This document shows positions 17,701 through 24,909 of a stretch of DNA of 64,000 nt, piece after piece. This stretch comes from Hymenobacter rigui (GTDB lineage: Bacteria; Bacteroidota; Bacteroidia; Cytophagales; Hymenobacteraceae). Position 1 is the stretch's first letter. Every line of letters begins with the position of its first letter. The stretch spans positions 344,185-408,184 of the forward strand of contig NZ_RWIT01000005.1 of the NCBI RefSeq assembly GCF_003944715.1, written 5' to 3'. The notes beneath the pieces are model-generated. The model had not been told where the DNA came from and ran no database searches. It saw nothing but the letters and a program-made list of their open reading frames with translations. The translations under genes were made by a program, and so were the position numbers.

Positions 17701-17965
17701 CGTGCTGCCGCTGGTGTTTGCCTCTGGAGCCGGGGCCCAAAGCCGCCAGACGATTGGCTGGACGGTGCTGGGCGGGATGCTCTCGGCCACGCTGCTGGCT
17801 ATTTTCATTGTGCCGGTGCTGTACGTGCTGATTACGCGCTTTGCGTATGGCAAGGAAAAGCTGGCCGAGTTGGAAGCCAACTACAAGCCCGATGAGGAAC
17901 ACGGTGGCCCCAAAGAAGAAGGCTCCGGCGAAGGAGACCATTCGGCCCAGCCGCAGCCGGCATAG
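14738..17965 (+). CDS. RND efflux pump permease (AcrB/HAE1 family)
   Basis: 1075 residues, the normal size for hydrophobe/amphiphile efflux RND pumps. It starts MIAETFIRRPVTAIV, the conserved amphipathic start and TM1. The proton-relay residues are in place: the Asp pair in GIVVDDAIVVVEAVE (D409, D410) and the Lys in LSAKNAILIIEFAKE (K944). Two large periplasmic porter loops follow TM1 and TM7. It should export toxic compounds using proton motive force with the two upstream products. The GTG at 14723 is also in frame but lies in the repeat element, so the ATG at 14738 is preferred. The C-terminus is acidic and Gly-rich. Confidence 0.95.
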   Translation: MIAETFIRRPVTAIVTSLVIVLVGVLAILNLPVGQYPEITPPTVSVSGTYTGADAQTVEQTVATPVEVQVNGTPGMTYLQSNSTSNGQMSMTVNFEVGTDINIAALDVQNRVGIALPTLPQEVQRLGLTVRKRNPSILMLVALYAPKGTHNTTFLDNYANVFVKDALLRTKGVGDIVSRADDFSMRVWLNPDKLSQLGVTAQEVSAAIQEQNAQIAAGSIGAPPAQTGQTFEYIVFVKGRLTNTEEFGNIIVKTRPTDGSVVYLKDVARLELGKFNYANNSFVDGKRAAYLLVYQAPGANALETFENVNKTMEQLKKQFPTDLDYVVPFESATVVKVSIEEVLHTLVEALVLVIIVVFLFLQSWRSTLIPVLAIPVSIIGTFIMFIPLGFTINTLTMFGFVLAIGIVVDDAIVVVEAVEHNMNERGMSPLDATLAAMREISAPVIAIALILAAVFVPVGFIPGITGRLYQQFAITIAISVIISAFVALSLTPALCVLLLKPHKRDDNSRGLDRFFYKFNTWFDRVTSKYGNGVQRGIKHSRFVVILLICIIVATGLLFRSKPSGFIPTEDEGRLFVTFTLPEASSTERTVNTLKEVMKELGQIKGIKHYAGLGGLNVVNFSSKSNSGTVFCQLEPWDDRKEKEQQLQGLIETVQKRLSRLKEANIVVISPPAIPGLGNSGGFSFILQEREAGGDIKNFDANLQAFVGALRKRPEIVNPFSFFTANTPGYQLTIDREKAKKLGVSISDIGTALRTYLGSSYVNDFTVYGRNFRVVTQADSSYRADISNLGQYYVRNTAGGMVPLSAVTSYKRTESAPLISHYNLFRSAEINGNAAPGYSSGDALKALQETAAQSLPAGYGFEFSGLSREEQLAGGQTVYIFALSIVFVFLFLAALYESWSVPFSVLLAVPLGAFGAILALFFLPKLTNNVYAQIGLITLIGLSAKNAILIIEFAKERVDKGMPLVDATLEAVRLRLRPIVMTSLAFILGVLPLVFASGAGAQSRQTIGWTVLGGMLSATLLAIFIVPVLYVLITRFAYGKEKLAELEANYKPDEEHGGPKEEGSGEGDHSAQPQPA

Positions 17966-17985
17966 TTCACTTTAAACTTCTTTTC

Positions 17986-18029
17986 AACCGCCCGCCCTGC
18001 CGTGATTTTGCACAGCATGGCGGGCGGTT
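17986..18029. terminator. Hairpin after the efflux operon
   Basis: The perfect 11-bp stem AACCGCCCGCC / GGCGGGCGGTT has a 22-nt loop and lies 20 bp after the pump's stop codon. No T-run follows on the plus strand, so it may be an attenuated or Rho-assisted terminator. Confidence 0.55.
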
Positions 18030-18070
18030 GTATGTTGGGATGCCTGAAAATTGATGAAAACGATGCTTCT

Positions 18071-18183
18071 GTCATGCTTCATCTATCGTCCGCTTGTCGA
18101 AGCATCTTTACCGCTTCGTTATAACGAGTGAGTTAGCCAGCAGTAGAGATGCTTCGACAAGCGGACGATAGATGAAGCATGAC
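18071..18183. repeat. REP-like inverted repeat R2
   Basis: A long palindrome: GTCATGCTTCATCTATCGTC with continuation GCATCT on the left pairs with the right arm ending GATGAAGCATGAC. The arms are about 40 nt with one mismatch near the loop. The GTCATGCT start and GAAGCATCTTTACC segment are shared with R3 at 21799, and the GTCAT ends with R1 and R4. It lies between the efflux operon and the esterase gene. Confidence 0.85.
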
Positions 18184-18229
18184 GTTTTTCTCAGATTTTT
18201 GAACAGCTTCCCCCTTCCAATATTCCACT

Positions 18230-19156
18230 ATGCATTGTCGCTGTCTATTCCTTCTGATTTGTACGCTCCTTATGCATGTTGCTACCGCTCAAAACCAGCC
18301 CATTTTGCCGCTGTACGACGGCCCGGCGCCCAACTCCAGACCCAGCAAAGTGCGGGAAGTGGTGGAGAAACAGCCAAGTGGCAGCATCCGCGTTTCCAAC
18401 GTCACGGAGCCCACATTCACGGTATTCCGGCCCGCGCAGCCCAACGGTACGGCCATCATCATCTGCCCCGGCGGAGGTTACGCCCGCCTTGCCATGGACC
18501 ACGAGGGCTACGACGTGGCCCGCCGCCTCAACGACTGGGGCATTACTGCCTTCGTGCTGAAATACCGCCTGCCCAACGCCGAAAGCCAGCTGGATAAAGC
18601 CACTGCCCCGCTGCTGGATGCCCAACAGGCCCTGCGGCTGGTACGCCAGCGCAGTCGGGAATACGGCCTGAATCCCGCCCGCATTGGGTTTATGGGCTTC
18701 TCGGCGGGCGGGCACCTGGCCGCCACGGCCGGCACTGCCCACCGCATGGTGCCGGGCAATCCGGCCGGCACATTCAGCGCCCCTTCCGCCGTCCCCGACT
18801 TTCTGGTGCTGCTCTATCCGGTCATCAGCTTCTCCGATAGTCTAGCGCACCTGGGCTCCCGCACCAATCTGCTGGGCGAGCATCCCACGGTCGCGCAAAT
18901 TCGCCTCTACTCCGCCGATGAGCAGGTGACGACCCAGACGCCACCCGTTTTTCTGGTGCACGCCCAGGACGACGAGGTGGTGAAAGTGCAGAACAGTCTG
19001 CGGTTCTATGAAGCCTGTCTGCACCACCGCGTACCCGCCGAAATGCACCTGTACCCCAAGGGTGGCCACGGCTTCGGTATGCACAATGCCACCACCCAGG
19101 ATGTGTGGATGGACCGCCTGCACAACTGGCTGACGGCCGGTGGCTGGCTGCGCTAG
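18230..19156 (+). CDS. Secreted alpha/beta hydrolase (esterase/lipase-like)
   Basis: 308 residues. A signal peptide (LFLLICTLLMHVATAQ) indicates export. The alpha/beta hydrolase core shows an oxyanion-hole segment CPGGGYARLAMDHEGY, the nucleophile elbow GFSAGG, an acidic residue in DDEVVKVQNS and the catalytic His in GGHGFGM. This pattern fits the acetyl-esterase type often linked to polysaccharide deacetylation (BD-FAE or Axe-like), but no carbohydrate-utilisation genes are adjacent, so the substrate is open. It stands alone between a REP-like repeat and a convergent small gene whose stop overlaps its own by four bases. Confidence 0.88.
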   Translation: MHCRCLFLLICTLLMHVATAQNQPILPLYDGPAPNSRPSKVREVVEKQPSGSIRVSNVTEPTFTVFRPAQPNGTAIIICPGGGYARLAMDHEGYDVARRLNDWGITAFVLKYRLPNAESQLDKATAPLLDAQQALRLVRQRSREYGLNPARIGFMGFSAGGHLAATAGTAHRMVPGNPAGTFSAPSAVPDFLVLLYPVISFSDSLAHLGSRTNLLGEHPTVAQIRLYSADEQVTTQTPPVFLVHAQDDEVVKVQNSLRFYEACLHHRVPAEMHLYPKGGHGFGMHNATTQDVWMDRLHNWLTAGGWLR

Positions 19157-19458
19157 AATAAGTCGTCCCAGGTAGCCTCCTGCCCGCTCCACCACACTTC
19201 GGCCCCTGCCGGCACTGGCTCAGCGTCTTCCTGCGTGAGCAATAATGCCCGGATTTCGGGCACATCCGGACGGGATATTTCTTCCACGCTGGCTATGGCC
19301 GCAATCTGGTGGCCAGTGGGCAACCGTAACTGCACTTTCAGGGCGGTATGCAGGGCCAGATGCTGTAACTCTGGAGCGGCATTGGCGGGCAACAACAGAA
19401 TTCCCAGCCCCGTCAGTGAAAAACTTTCTACCACCTCAAAAAGCAGTTTCTCGTGCAT
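19153..19458 (-). CDS. Small hypothetical protein, beta-rich
   Basis: 101 residues from the ATG at 19456-19458. The pattern (ESFSLTGLGILLLPA near the start, VQLRLPTGHQIAAIASVEEI in the middle, ALLLTQEDAEPVPAGAEVW near the end) reminds me of domain-II-like beta barrels of translation factors, seen in short uncharacterised Bacteroidota proteins. That resemblance is from memory and weak. No signal peptide, so cytoplasmic. It is convergent with the esterase gene, overlapping four bases. The frame is open 22 codons further upstream, but the second ATG gives a cleaner start. Confidence 0.55.
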   Translation of the reverse strand: MHEKLLFEVVESFSLTGLGILLLPANAAPELQHLALHTALKVQLRLPTGHQIAAIASVEEISRPDVPEIRALLLTQEDAEPVPAGAEVWWSGQEATWDDLF

Positions 19459-19657
19459 CTCTGGCAATACGCAAAACCGGCTTTTACGGCTATTCAACGC
19501 AGATTTCACGCCAACAAAAGTCAATATTCAACTCCCGTAGTTTTTAGCAGTGTTGAGGTAAACCCGCGGTTGATTCTGGCCGTATTGGCATGGTGCTTGT
19601 AAAACCAGGTTCAGGGTCACCACACAACCGACCCGCTGAACCTAAATTTCTCTCGAC

Positions 19658-20176
19658 ATGAAAAAGGTAAGTTTGCTTCTCGCCCTGGTTATGTTCTTCA
19701 CCACCATTGCCAATAGCTTTGCCCAGGACCGCAAGGTTAGCTCCAGTGCCAAAGGCGCCATCATTGGCGGTCTGGGTGGTGCTGCCGCTGGTGCCCTCAT
19801 CAACAAGAAAAACCGCGTAGTAGGTGGAGCCGTGGGTGGTGCCGCCGGTGGTGGCCTAGGCTACGTAATTGGCCGCAACGCCGATAACAAGCGCCGCGCC
19901 GAAGCCGCCCGCGTAGCCGCCGCCCGTCAGGCTGAAGCCCGCCGTGCTGCCGCTTACCGCCAGGGCATTGCCCAGGGCCGTAGCCAGGCCGCTGCCCGCG
20001 CTGCTGCCGTAGCCGCCGCCCCTGCTGCTACTACCCCGGCCATGATGAGCAGCTTCTCGGCTCCCGGTGCCGCTCCTGCCACGCTGGCTATGAGCTCGGC
20101 CTACCTGCCTAACACCGCTTACGGTGCCCGCGACGCCGCTTATCCTACTTCGGAAGTTCGTCGTAAGAGCTGGTAA
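19658..20176 (+). CDS. Glycine-zipper exported protein
   Basis: 172 residues. A signal peptide (LLALVMFFTTIANSFAQ) is followed by glycine-zipper repeats (KGAIIGGLGGAAAGALI and VVGGAVGGAAGGGLGYVIG), then an Ala/Arg-rich helical stretch and an Ala/Met/Ser-rich tail. This is the YMGG or Gly-zipper architecture of small outer-membrane-associated proteins; function is generally unknown, with roles in envelope stability suggested for relatives. Codon use matches highly expressed genes of the window. A strong terminator follows, so it is probably monocistronic. Confidence 0.8.
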   Translation: MKKVSLLLALVMFFTTIANSFAQDRKVSSSAKGAIIGGLGGAAAGALINKKNRVVGGAVGGAAGGGLGYVIGRNADNKRRAEAARVAAARQAEARRAAAYRQGIAQGRSQAAARAAAVAAAPAATTPAMMSSFSAPGAAPATLAMSSAYLPNTAYGARDAAYPTSEVRRKSW

Positions 20177-20202
20177 TCCAGCCCTATCTTAAGCTCACAA
20201 AG

Positions 20203-20226
20203 CCCAGGCCCCCGGGCCTGGGTTTT
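20203..20226 (+). terminator. Rho-independent terminator
   Basis: CCCAGGCCCCCGGGCCTGGG forms a tight hairpin followed by TTTT, 27 bp after the stop of the glycine-zipper gene. Confidence 0.85.
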
Positions 20227-20276
20227 CTGTTCCCTTTACCTCTCTCCCGTTCCGCCTTCACCTAACCTCTGTTCCC

Positions 20277-20747
20277 ATGAAACCCGTTTTTGGTTTTCTG
20301 CTGGCTGGCACCCTGCTGGCCTCCTGCTCCGCTCCCAAGGCCGATGATACCGCTGCTGCCGTAAATGTGCAGAGCCTCAACCAGCAGTTCATTGGCGCCT
20401 GGAATGCAAAAAACACCGCGCAGCTGGATACCCTGCTCGCCGATGATGTGCAATATGCCCAGGGCGCCACGCGCTTCAACGGCAAATCGGAAGTGTCGGA
20501 TAAATGGGTACGGGCTACGCTCGGCACCATTTCCAACCTGAAAACCTACACTACTTCCACCGGCTCGGATGCCAACACGGCCTATGAGGCCGGCACTTTT
20601 TCCACCGATGTAGAGCCCGAAGGCCCCGGCCAGCCCCGCGGCGAAGGCGAAGGCAACTTCATCCTGCTCTGGAAAAAGAACAAGAAAAATGCCTGGAAGC
20701 TCAGCTACGTGCAGCTCGAAGGTCTGCCCGTGAAGGTGGCCAACTAA
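20277..20747 (+). CDS. NTF2-like (DUF4440/SnoaL-type) lipoprotein
   Basis: 156 residues. The lipobox LLASCSAP gives a lipid-anchored protein. The mature part has the cone-fold pattern of SnoaL/DUF4440 proteins: an initial helix NQQFIGAWNAKNTAQLDTLL, ADDVQYAQGA, then strands ending in GEGNFILLWKKNKKNAWKLS. These domains may bind small molecules or serve as enzymes; there is no clear catalytic residue, so a binding role is likelier. A strong terminator follows within 20 bp, so the gene is its own unit. Confidence 0.8.
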   Translation: MKPVFGFLLAGTLLASCSAPKADDTAAAVNVQSLNQQFIGAWNAKNTAQLDTLLADDVQYAQGATRFNGKSEVSDKWVRATLGTISNLKTYTTSTGSDANTAYEAGTFSTDVEPEGPGQPRGEGEGNFILLWKKNKKNAWKLSYVQLEGLPVKVAN

Positions 20748-20761
20748 ATGTCTTATTAGTT

Positions 20762-20808
20762 AACAGAAAGTCCCGCTAACTTAGAGCTAGCGGGACTTTC
20801 TGTTTTTA
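20762..20808 (+). terminator. Rho-independent terminator
   Basis: A perfect 17-bp stem, AACAGAAAGTCCCGCTA and its complement, has a 9-nt loop and is followed by a short T-run. It ends the NTF2-like gene. Confidence 0.9.
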
Positions 20809-20820
20809 CACTCTATATGA

Positions 20821-20860
20821 TATACACTGCCATAGCTGCATATACACTGCCATAGCTGCC
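20821..20860. repeat. 20-bp tandem duplication
   Basis: Two adjacent copies of TATACACTGCCATAGCTGC differ only in the final base (A then C). They lie directly before the start of the recognisable part of the decayed orphan gene, suggesting a slip or insertion scar. Confidence 0.9.
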
Positions 20861-21361
20861 AAATTTAATACGGCAGAAGAGGCCTGCTCATTTGCGGAGG
20901 CGGTGCAAGAGATTTGTCGCCCTTTTGACTATGAAGTTGTAGTTAATAATCCAGATCTTGATGAAGAGACAAGTCCGGGTGTACGCTTGTTTCAAACCAA
21001 AATGTCTATCAACTTATTACTTGTTCTAAATTATCCCTCGCACCGAAGAATCAAGGTTTCGTCTGATTTAATCTACCTCGAGTTGGGAGAAGCTACTCTA
21101 CCTAAATACGGAGGGAAAGAGAGAAACTTCATCGATTGTATTCTTAGTGTGAGTCAATTATCTACACCGATAAGTTTGTATTGGCTATTTGCCCTCGAAT
21201 GGCCTAAAGACCGATATGTGAGATTCAAAACTGGCTCAGCAGAGGTATTGATTAGATAATTGGAGAATAACGGCTGGAACTGGGCGGAGAGCTTACGTGA
21301 TATTTCGTACGGCTCCTACCATCTTGACTTAGACACGCCGCTGATCTTTCAGATTATTTAA
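20861..21361 (+). pseudogene. Decayed AT-rich orphan gene (missing start, internal stop)
   Basis: Protein-like sequence runs in one frame from 20861 (KFNTAEEACSFAEAVQEICR) through 21259, where a TAA interrupts it. It then continues in the same frame (ENNGWNWAESLRDISYGSYH) to a TAA at 21359-21361. No ATG with a plausible leader precedes the conserved-looking part; the first possible start is GTG at 20903, which would give a 118-residue product ending at 21259. The codons are AT-rich compared with both neighbours. It may be a truncated immunity- or orphan-type gene. Alternatively the shorter GTG-started ORF could be functional. Confidence 0.45.
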
Positions 21362-21372
21362 TATCATAGGTT

Positions 21373-21771
21373 CTATCTAGTCAGATACTCCTCCCCATCA
21401 TATACCGGGGCCATGTGTTCCTCTTCCTCTTTGGTGAACAGCCGGGAGCGAATCAGAAACCGGACGCCCAGCGGGATTTCCAGCGAGAAGCTGGCCCCGC
21501 GGCCTTTCACCACATCCACGGTGAGTTGGGTATGTTTCCAGTATTCAAACTGCGAGGCACTCATGAAAAAGTCGCAGCCGTGAATCTGGCCCAGCCACAC
21601 GTCGTTTGTGCCCACGCGGAACTCGCCCTTGGCAAAGCACATGGGCGAGGAACCGTCGCAGCAGCCGCCGCTCTGGTGGAACATCAGCGGCCCGTGCTCG
21701 TCGCGCAGCAGGTCGATGGTGGCTTCGGCGGCGGGCGTTACCAGTACGCGTGGGGTGGGTTCAGTAGGCAT
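21373..21771 (-). CDS. DUF779 domain protein
   Basis: 132 residues matching the DUF779 pattern: MFHQSGGCCDGSSPMCF near residue 30, then DVWLGQIHGCDFFMSASQFE. The paired Cys and His residues suggest metal or redox chemistry, but the function is unknown. It lies 141 bp downstream of the aldehyde dehydrogenase on the same strand, the usual partner of DUF779 genes, so it probably supports that enzyme. A REP-like hairpin lies between the two. Confidence 0.88.
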   Translation of the reverse strand: MPTEPTPRVLVTPAAEATIDLLRDEHGPLMFHQSGGCCDGSSPMCFAKGEFRVGTNDVWLGQIHGCDFFMSASQFEYWKHTQLTVDVVKGRGASFSLEIPLGVRFLIRSRLFTKEEEEHMAPVYDGEEYLTR

Positions 21772-21798
21772 TATGGAAGGAATTTTGGAATTAACAGA

Positions 21799-21892
21799 AC
21801 GTCATGCTGAGCTTGCCGAAGCATCTTTACCGTGCAACTAACTGAGATATAGCATTGCGGTAGAGATGCTTCGGCAAGCTCAGCATGACGTT
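21799..21892. repeat. REP-like inverted repeat R3
   Basis: The left arm begins AACGTCATGCTGAGCTTGCC and continues to GCATCT; the right arm ends GGCAAGCTCAGCATGACGTT. The arms are about 35 nt with one mismatch around a 25-nt loop. It shares GTCATGCT and GAAGCATCTTTACC with R2. It sits between the aldehyde dehydrogenase and DUF779 genes, inside a likely operon. Confidence 0.88.
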
Positions 21893-21912
21893 CCTATTTC
21901 AGCGCAGTTTGC

Positions 21913-23439
21913 TTAAAAGAAGCCCAGTTTCTGCTGGCTATAGCTGATGAGCATGTTCTTGTTCTGACGGTAGTGGGCCAGCATCATCTTGTGATTCTCG
22001 CGGCCGAAACCGGAGGCTTTGTAGCCGCCGAAGGGCGCGCCGGCGGGGTAGTCATGGTAGCAGTTCACCCACACGCGGCCGGCCTGAATGGCGCGGGGCA
22101 CCTCGTACAGTTCGTGGGCGTCGCGCGTCCAGACGCCGGCCCCGAGGCCGTAGAGCGTATCGTTGGCAATTTCCAGGGCTTCCTCCACGGTTTTGAAGGT
22201 GGTTACCGATACCACCGGCCCGAAGATTTCCTCCTGGAAGATGCGCATTTTGTTGTGTCCCCGGAACATGGTGGGCTGGATGTAGTAGCCCTCAGCCAGG
22301 GCTCCATCTTCCTGCTGGTAAGCGTCGCCGCCGCAGAGCACCTCGGCCCCTTCGGCCTTGCCAATTTCCAGGTAGCTCAGGATTTTCTCGAACTGGTCGT
22401 TGCTGGCCTGGGCCCCCATCATGGTTTCCATATCCAGCGGGTTGCCCAGCTTAATGGCCTTCACGCGCTGAATCACCCGCTCGATAAACTCGTCGTAGAT
22501 GTCCTCCTGAATGAGCATGCGCGAGGGGCAGGTGCAGATTTCGCCTTGGTTCAGGGCAAACATCACGGCCCCTTCAATGGCTTTGTCGAGGAAGTCGTCG
22601 TCGGCGTCCATCACGCTCTTGAAGAAGATGTTCGGCGACTTACCGCCCAGCTCCATCGTCACCGGAATCAGGTTTTCGGCGGCGTACTGCATAATGAGGC
22701 GGCCCGTGGTGGTTTCGCCCGTAAAGGAGGCCTTCTGGATGCGCGGCGACGAGGCCAGCGGCTTGCCGGCCTCCAGCCCGAAGCCATTGACTACGTTCAC
22801 TACGCCGGCCGGAATAACATCCTGCAGCAGTTCCATCAGCACCATAATGGAGGCCGGCGTCTGCTCGGCGGGCTTCATCACCACGCAGCAGCCGGCGGCC
22901 AAAGCCGGGGCCAGCTTCCAGGTAGCCATCAGCAGCGGAAAGTTCCAGGGAATAATCTGGCCAACCACGCCCAGCGGTTCATGAATGTTCAGCGACAGGG
23001 TGGTCGAATTCAGCTCCGTAGCCGAGCCTTCCTCGGCCCGGATTACGCTGGCGAAGTACCGGAAGTGGTCCACGCACAGGGGCAGGTCGGCCAGGGTGGT
23101 TTCCCGGATGGGTTTGCCGTTCTCCACGCACTCCACGGCGGCCAGGTGCGGGAGGTTTTTCTCCATGATATCGGCAATTTTGATGAGCATATTGCTCCGC
23201 TCGGTGGCCGAGGTTTTACCCCAGGTTTTGAAGGCTTCGTGGGCGGCATCCAGCGCCAGCTCAATGTCCTCTTTTGAGCTGCGGGCCACTTTAGTAAAGG
23301 CCTGCCCGTCAATGGGCGAAATATTCTCGAAGTACTGGCCTTTCACCGGCGTTACCCACTTGCCCCCAATGAAGTTGTCGTAGTGGGATTTGAACTTGGG
23401 CCGATCAACCAGCGTGGTGGGTTTTTCCAGGGTTTCCAT
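21913..23439 (-). CDS. NAD-dependent aldehyde dehydrogenase (ExaC/AldB-like)
   Basis: 508 residues, the usual length. The catalytic Cys in GEICTC falls at residue 302, the canonical number. [12 protein letters not shown] supplies the general-base Glu, and [10 protein letters not shown] and [12 protein letters not shown] are NAD-binding motifs. The group with a GEICTCPSR active site and a neighbouring DUF779 gene usually oxidises acetaldehyde or other short aldehydes to acids in the cytoplasm. It diverges from an AraC-type regulator 274 bp away, which is likely its activator. No signal peptide. Confidence 0.92.
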   Translation of the reverse strand: METLEKPTTLVDRPKFKSHYDNFIGGKWVTPVKGQYFENISPIDGQAFTKVARSSKEDIELALDAAHEAFKTWGKTSATERSNMLIKIADIMEKNLPHLAAVECVENGKPIRETTLADLPLCVDHFRYFASVIRAEEGSATELNSTTLSLNIHEPLGVVGQIIPWNFPLLMATWKLAPALAAGCCVVMKPAEQTPASIMVLMELLQDVIPAGVVNVVNGFGLEAGKPLASSPRIQKASFTGETTTGRLIMQYAAENLIPVTMELGGKSPNIFFKSVMDADDDFLDKAIEGAVMFALNQGEICTCPSRMLIQEDIYDEFIERVIQRVKAIKLGNPLDMETMMGAQASNDQFEKILSYLEIGKAEGAEVLCGGDAYQQEDGALAEGYYIQPTMFRGHNKMRIFQEEIFGPVVSVTTFKTVEEALEIANDTLYGLGAGVWTRDAHELYEVPRAIQAGRVWVNCYHDYPAGAPFGGYKASGFGRENHKMMLAHYRQNKNMLISYSQQKLGFF

Positions 23440-23542
23440 TCGAAGTAGAATTGGTGGGTTATTGGATAAGCCAAGCTAGGCCCCGATACTCCCGAAACAA
23501 CTCACCTATTCTCTCAATAAACCATACCTATCGTCGCAACTT

Positions 23543-23558
23543 GTAAGTACTCACTTAC
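23543..23558. promoter_or_regulatory. Candidate palindromic operator between aldehyde dehydrogenase and regulator
   Basis: GTAAGTACTCACTTAC is an inverted repeat (GTAAGT, four-base centre, ACTTAC) about 105 bp upstream of the aldehyde dehydrogenase start. It lies in the divergent intergenic region that must hold both promoters. Symmetry suggests a dimeric repressor site rather than the direct repeats usual for AraC proteins. Confidence 0.4.
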
Positions 23559-23713
23559 CTTACAGTGCAACTATCCAATACCGAACCGGGTTTGCAGATA
23601 AACGTAGGAAAGGCGGAGCTATTGGTTTCTGCCAGAACTGTTTCTAGCTTTAGCTGCCGCCAGGTAGCTGGCCGCTTGCTCAGTGTCCGGATGCTTCACC
23701 TTACGTTAGCCGT

Positions 23714-24634
23714 ATGACTTTTGTGCCCGCTCCCATTGCCCTGCGTCAGCCCGAGCAGCTTACCACGCTGGTCGAAAACCGGACGGTGTACACCTTGGAG
23801 GCCTTCGAGCTGAACGTGTTTGAGACGCACCGCACGGCCCACCAGGTACCGCTCAGCATGGGCCACGTGGTGCTGACCACCATGCTGCAGGGAAAAAAAG
23901 TGATGCACCTGCCCGGCCAGCCGTCGTTCGACTATTTGCCGGGTGAGTCGGTGGTGGTGGGCGAGAATGAAACGATGGTCATCGACTTTCCGGAGGCCGA
24001 TGAGCAGCACCCCACCCAGTGCCTGGCCGTGGCCATTCCCACCGATACTATCCGCCAGACGGTGGACCTGCTCAACGAGGAACACCCGCGCGCCGAAGCG
24101 CACCTGCCCTGGCACCTCGACACGCTGGACCACGCGCATTTTCAGAACACCCCCGAACTCACCGGCACGCTAGAGCGCCTCGTGCAGCTCTCCCGCGACA
24201 CGGGCCGCGTGAAGGATGTACTGGCGGGTTTCACCATCCAGGAAATGCTCATCCGCCTGATGCAGACGCAGGCCCGGCAGCTGCTGTTTCATAACTACCA
24301 GCAGCACGCCACCTCCCACCGGTTTGCGGCGGTAGTCCAGTACATCAAGCAGCACCTCACCGAGCAGATTACGGTGGAGAAGCTGGCCGAGCTGGCCTGC
24401 ATGAGCAAGGCCACTTTCTTCCGGGTATTTAAGCGCGAGCTGGGCCTCACCCCTGTCGAGTACATCATTCAGGAGCGCTTGCAGGAAGCCAAACGGCTGC
24501 TGCGCAACCCGCTCACGAAGGTAGCCGACGTCTGTTTCCGGGCCGGCTTCAACAACACGGCGTATTTCCAGAAGCTCTTTAAGCAGTACGAAGGTGTAAC
24601 GCCCGGTGCCTACAAGCGTCAGGCATTGGGGTGA
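23714..24634 (+). CDS. AraC family transcriptional regulator
   Basis: 306 residues. The N-terminal half is a cupin-like effector-binding domain of the AraC_N type (LNVFETHRTAHQVPL, HLPGQPSFDYLPGESVVVG). The C-terminal 100 residues carry the double helix-turn-helix: ITVEKLAELACMSKATFFRVF in the first and ADVCFRAGFNNTAYFQKLFK in the second. It is divergent from an aldehyde dehydrogenase gene and probably activates it in response to a small molecule, perhaps the aldehyde or its alcohol. The stop codon lies in a (GTGA)5 microsatellite. Confidence 0.92.
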   Translation: MTFVPAPIALRQPEQLTTLVENRTVYTLEAFELNVFETHRTAHQVPLSMGHVVLTTMLQGKKVMHLPGQPSFDYLPGESVVVGENETMVIDFPEADEQHPTQCLAVAIPTDTIRQTVDLLNEEHPRAEAHLPWHLDTLDHAHFQNTPELTGTLERLVQLSRDTGRVKDVLAGFTIQEMLIRLMQTQARQLLFHNYQQHATSHRFAAVVQYIKQHLTEQITVEKLAELACMSKATFFRVFKRELGLTPVEYIIQERLQEAKRLLRNPLTKVADVCFRAGFNNTAYFQKLFKQYEGVTPGAYKRQALG

Positions 24635-24650
24635 GTGAGTGAGTGAGTGA
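24631..24650. repeat. (GTGA)5 microsatellite
   Basis: Five tandem GTGA units overlap the stop codon of the AraC-type gene (TGA at 24632-24634). Copy changes would not affect the protein because the stop lies in the first unit. Confidence 0.95.
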
Positions 24651-24651
24651 C

Positions 24652-24813
24652 CGTCATTGCGAGCGGAGCGAAGCAATCCTTCCTATTCGAAGCGCAAACC
24701 CTTGATTTACTCAAAAGTCCCTTGCGTCTGCACGAACGCCAGGGGCTTTTCGTTAGGTCAGCGTTGAGCACCCTGAATAGGAAGGATTGCTTCGGCTGCG
24801 CTTCGCAATGACG
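24652..24813. repeat. REP-like inverted repeat R4 flanking a terminator
   Basis: The left arm CGTCATTGCGAGCGGAGCGA (continuing to CCTATTC at 24688) pairs imperfectly with the right arm 24775-24813, which ends CGAAGCGCAGCC...on the opposite strand. The ends match the GTCAT...ATGAC pattern of R1-R3 and the GAGCGGAGCGAAG core of R1. The 86-bp centre contains a normal terminator hairpin. Confidence 0.8.
24713..24752 (+). terminator. Rho-independent terminator inside R4
   Basis: AAAAGTCCCTTGCGT pairs with ACGCCAGGGGCTTTT (one or two mismatches), followed by a short T-rich end. It probably terminates the AraC-type gene and lies between the two arms of the REP-like element. Confidence 0.7.
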
Positions 24814-24909
24814 CTCATTCCCCTCCGCTGCAACCTTCCAGGGTGGTTAGCAGTTTGTGCTACTCGTACTTACGCCGCCGCACGCTACGTCCGGCGGTTT
24901 TTGCTTTTC

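Noticed and set aside
21973..23277. 434-residue plus-strand open frame
   Set aside because: Antisense to aldehyde dehydrogenase, whose motifs and catalytic residues are intact.
24631..24650. CRISPR-like repeat
   Set aside because: It is a simple GTGA tandem tract without spacers.
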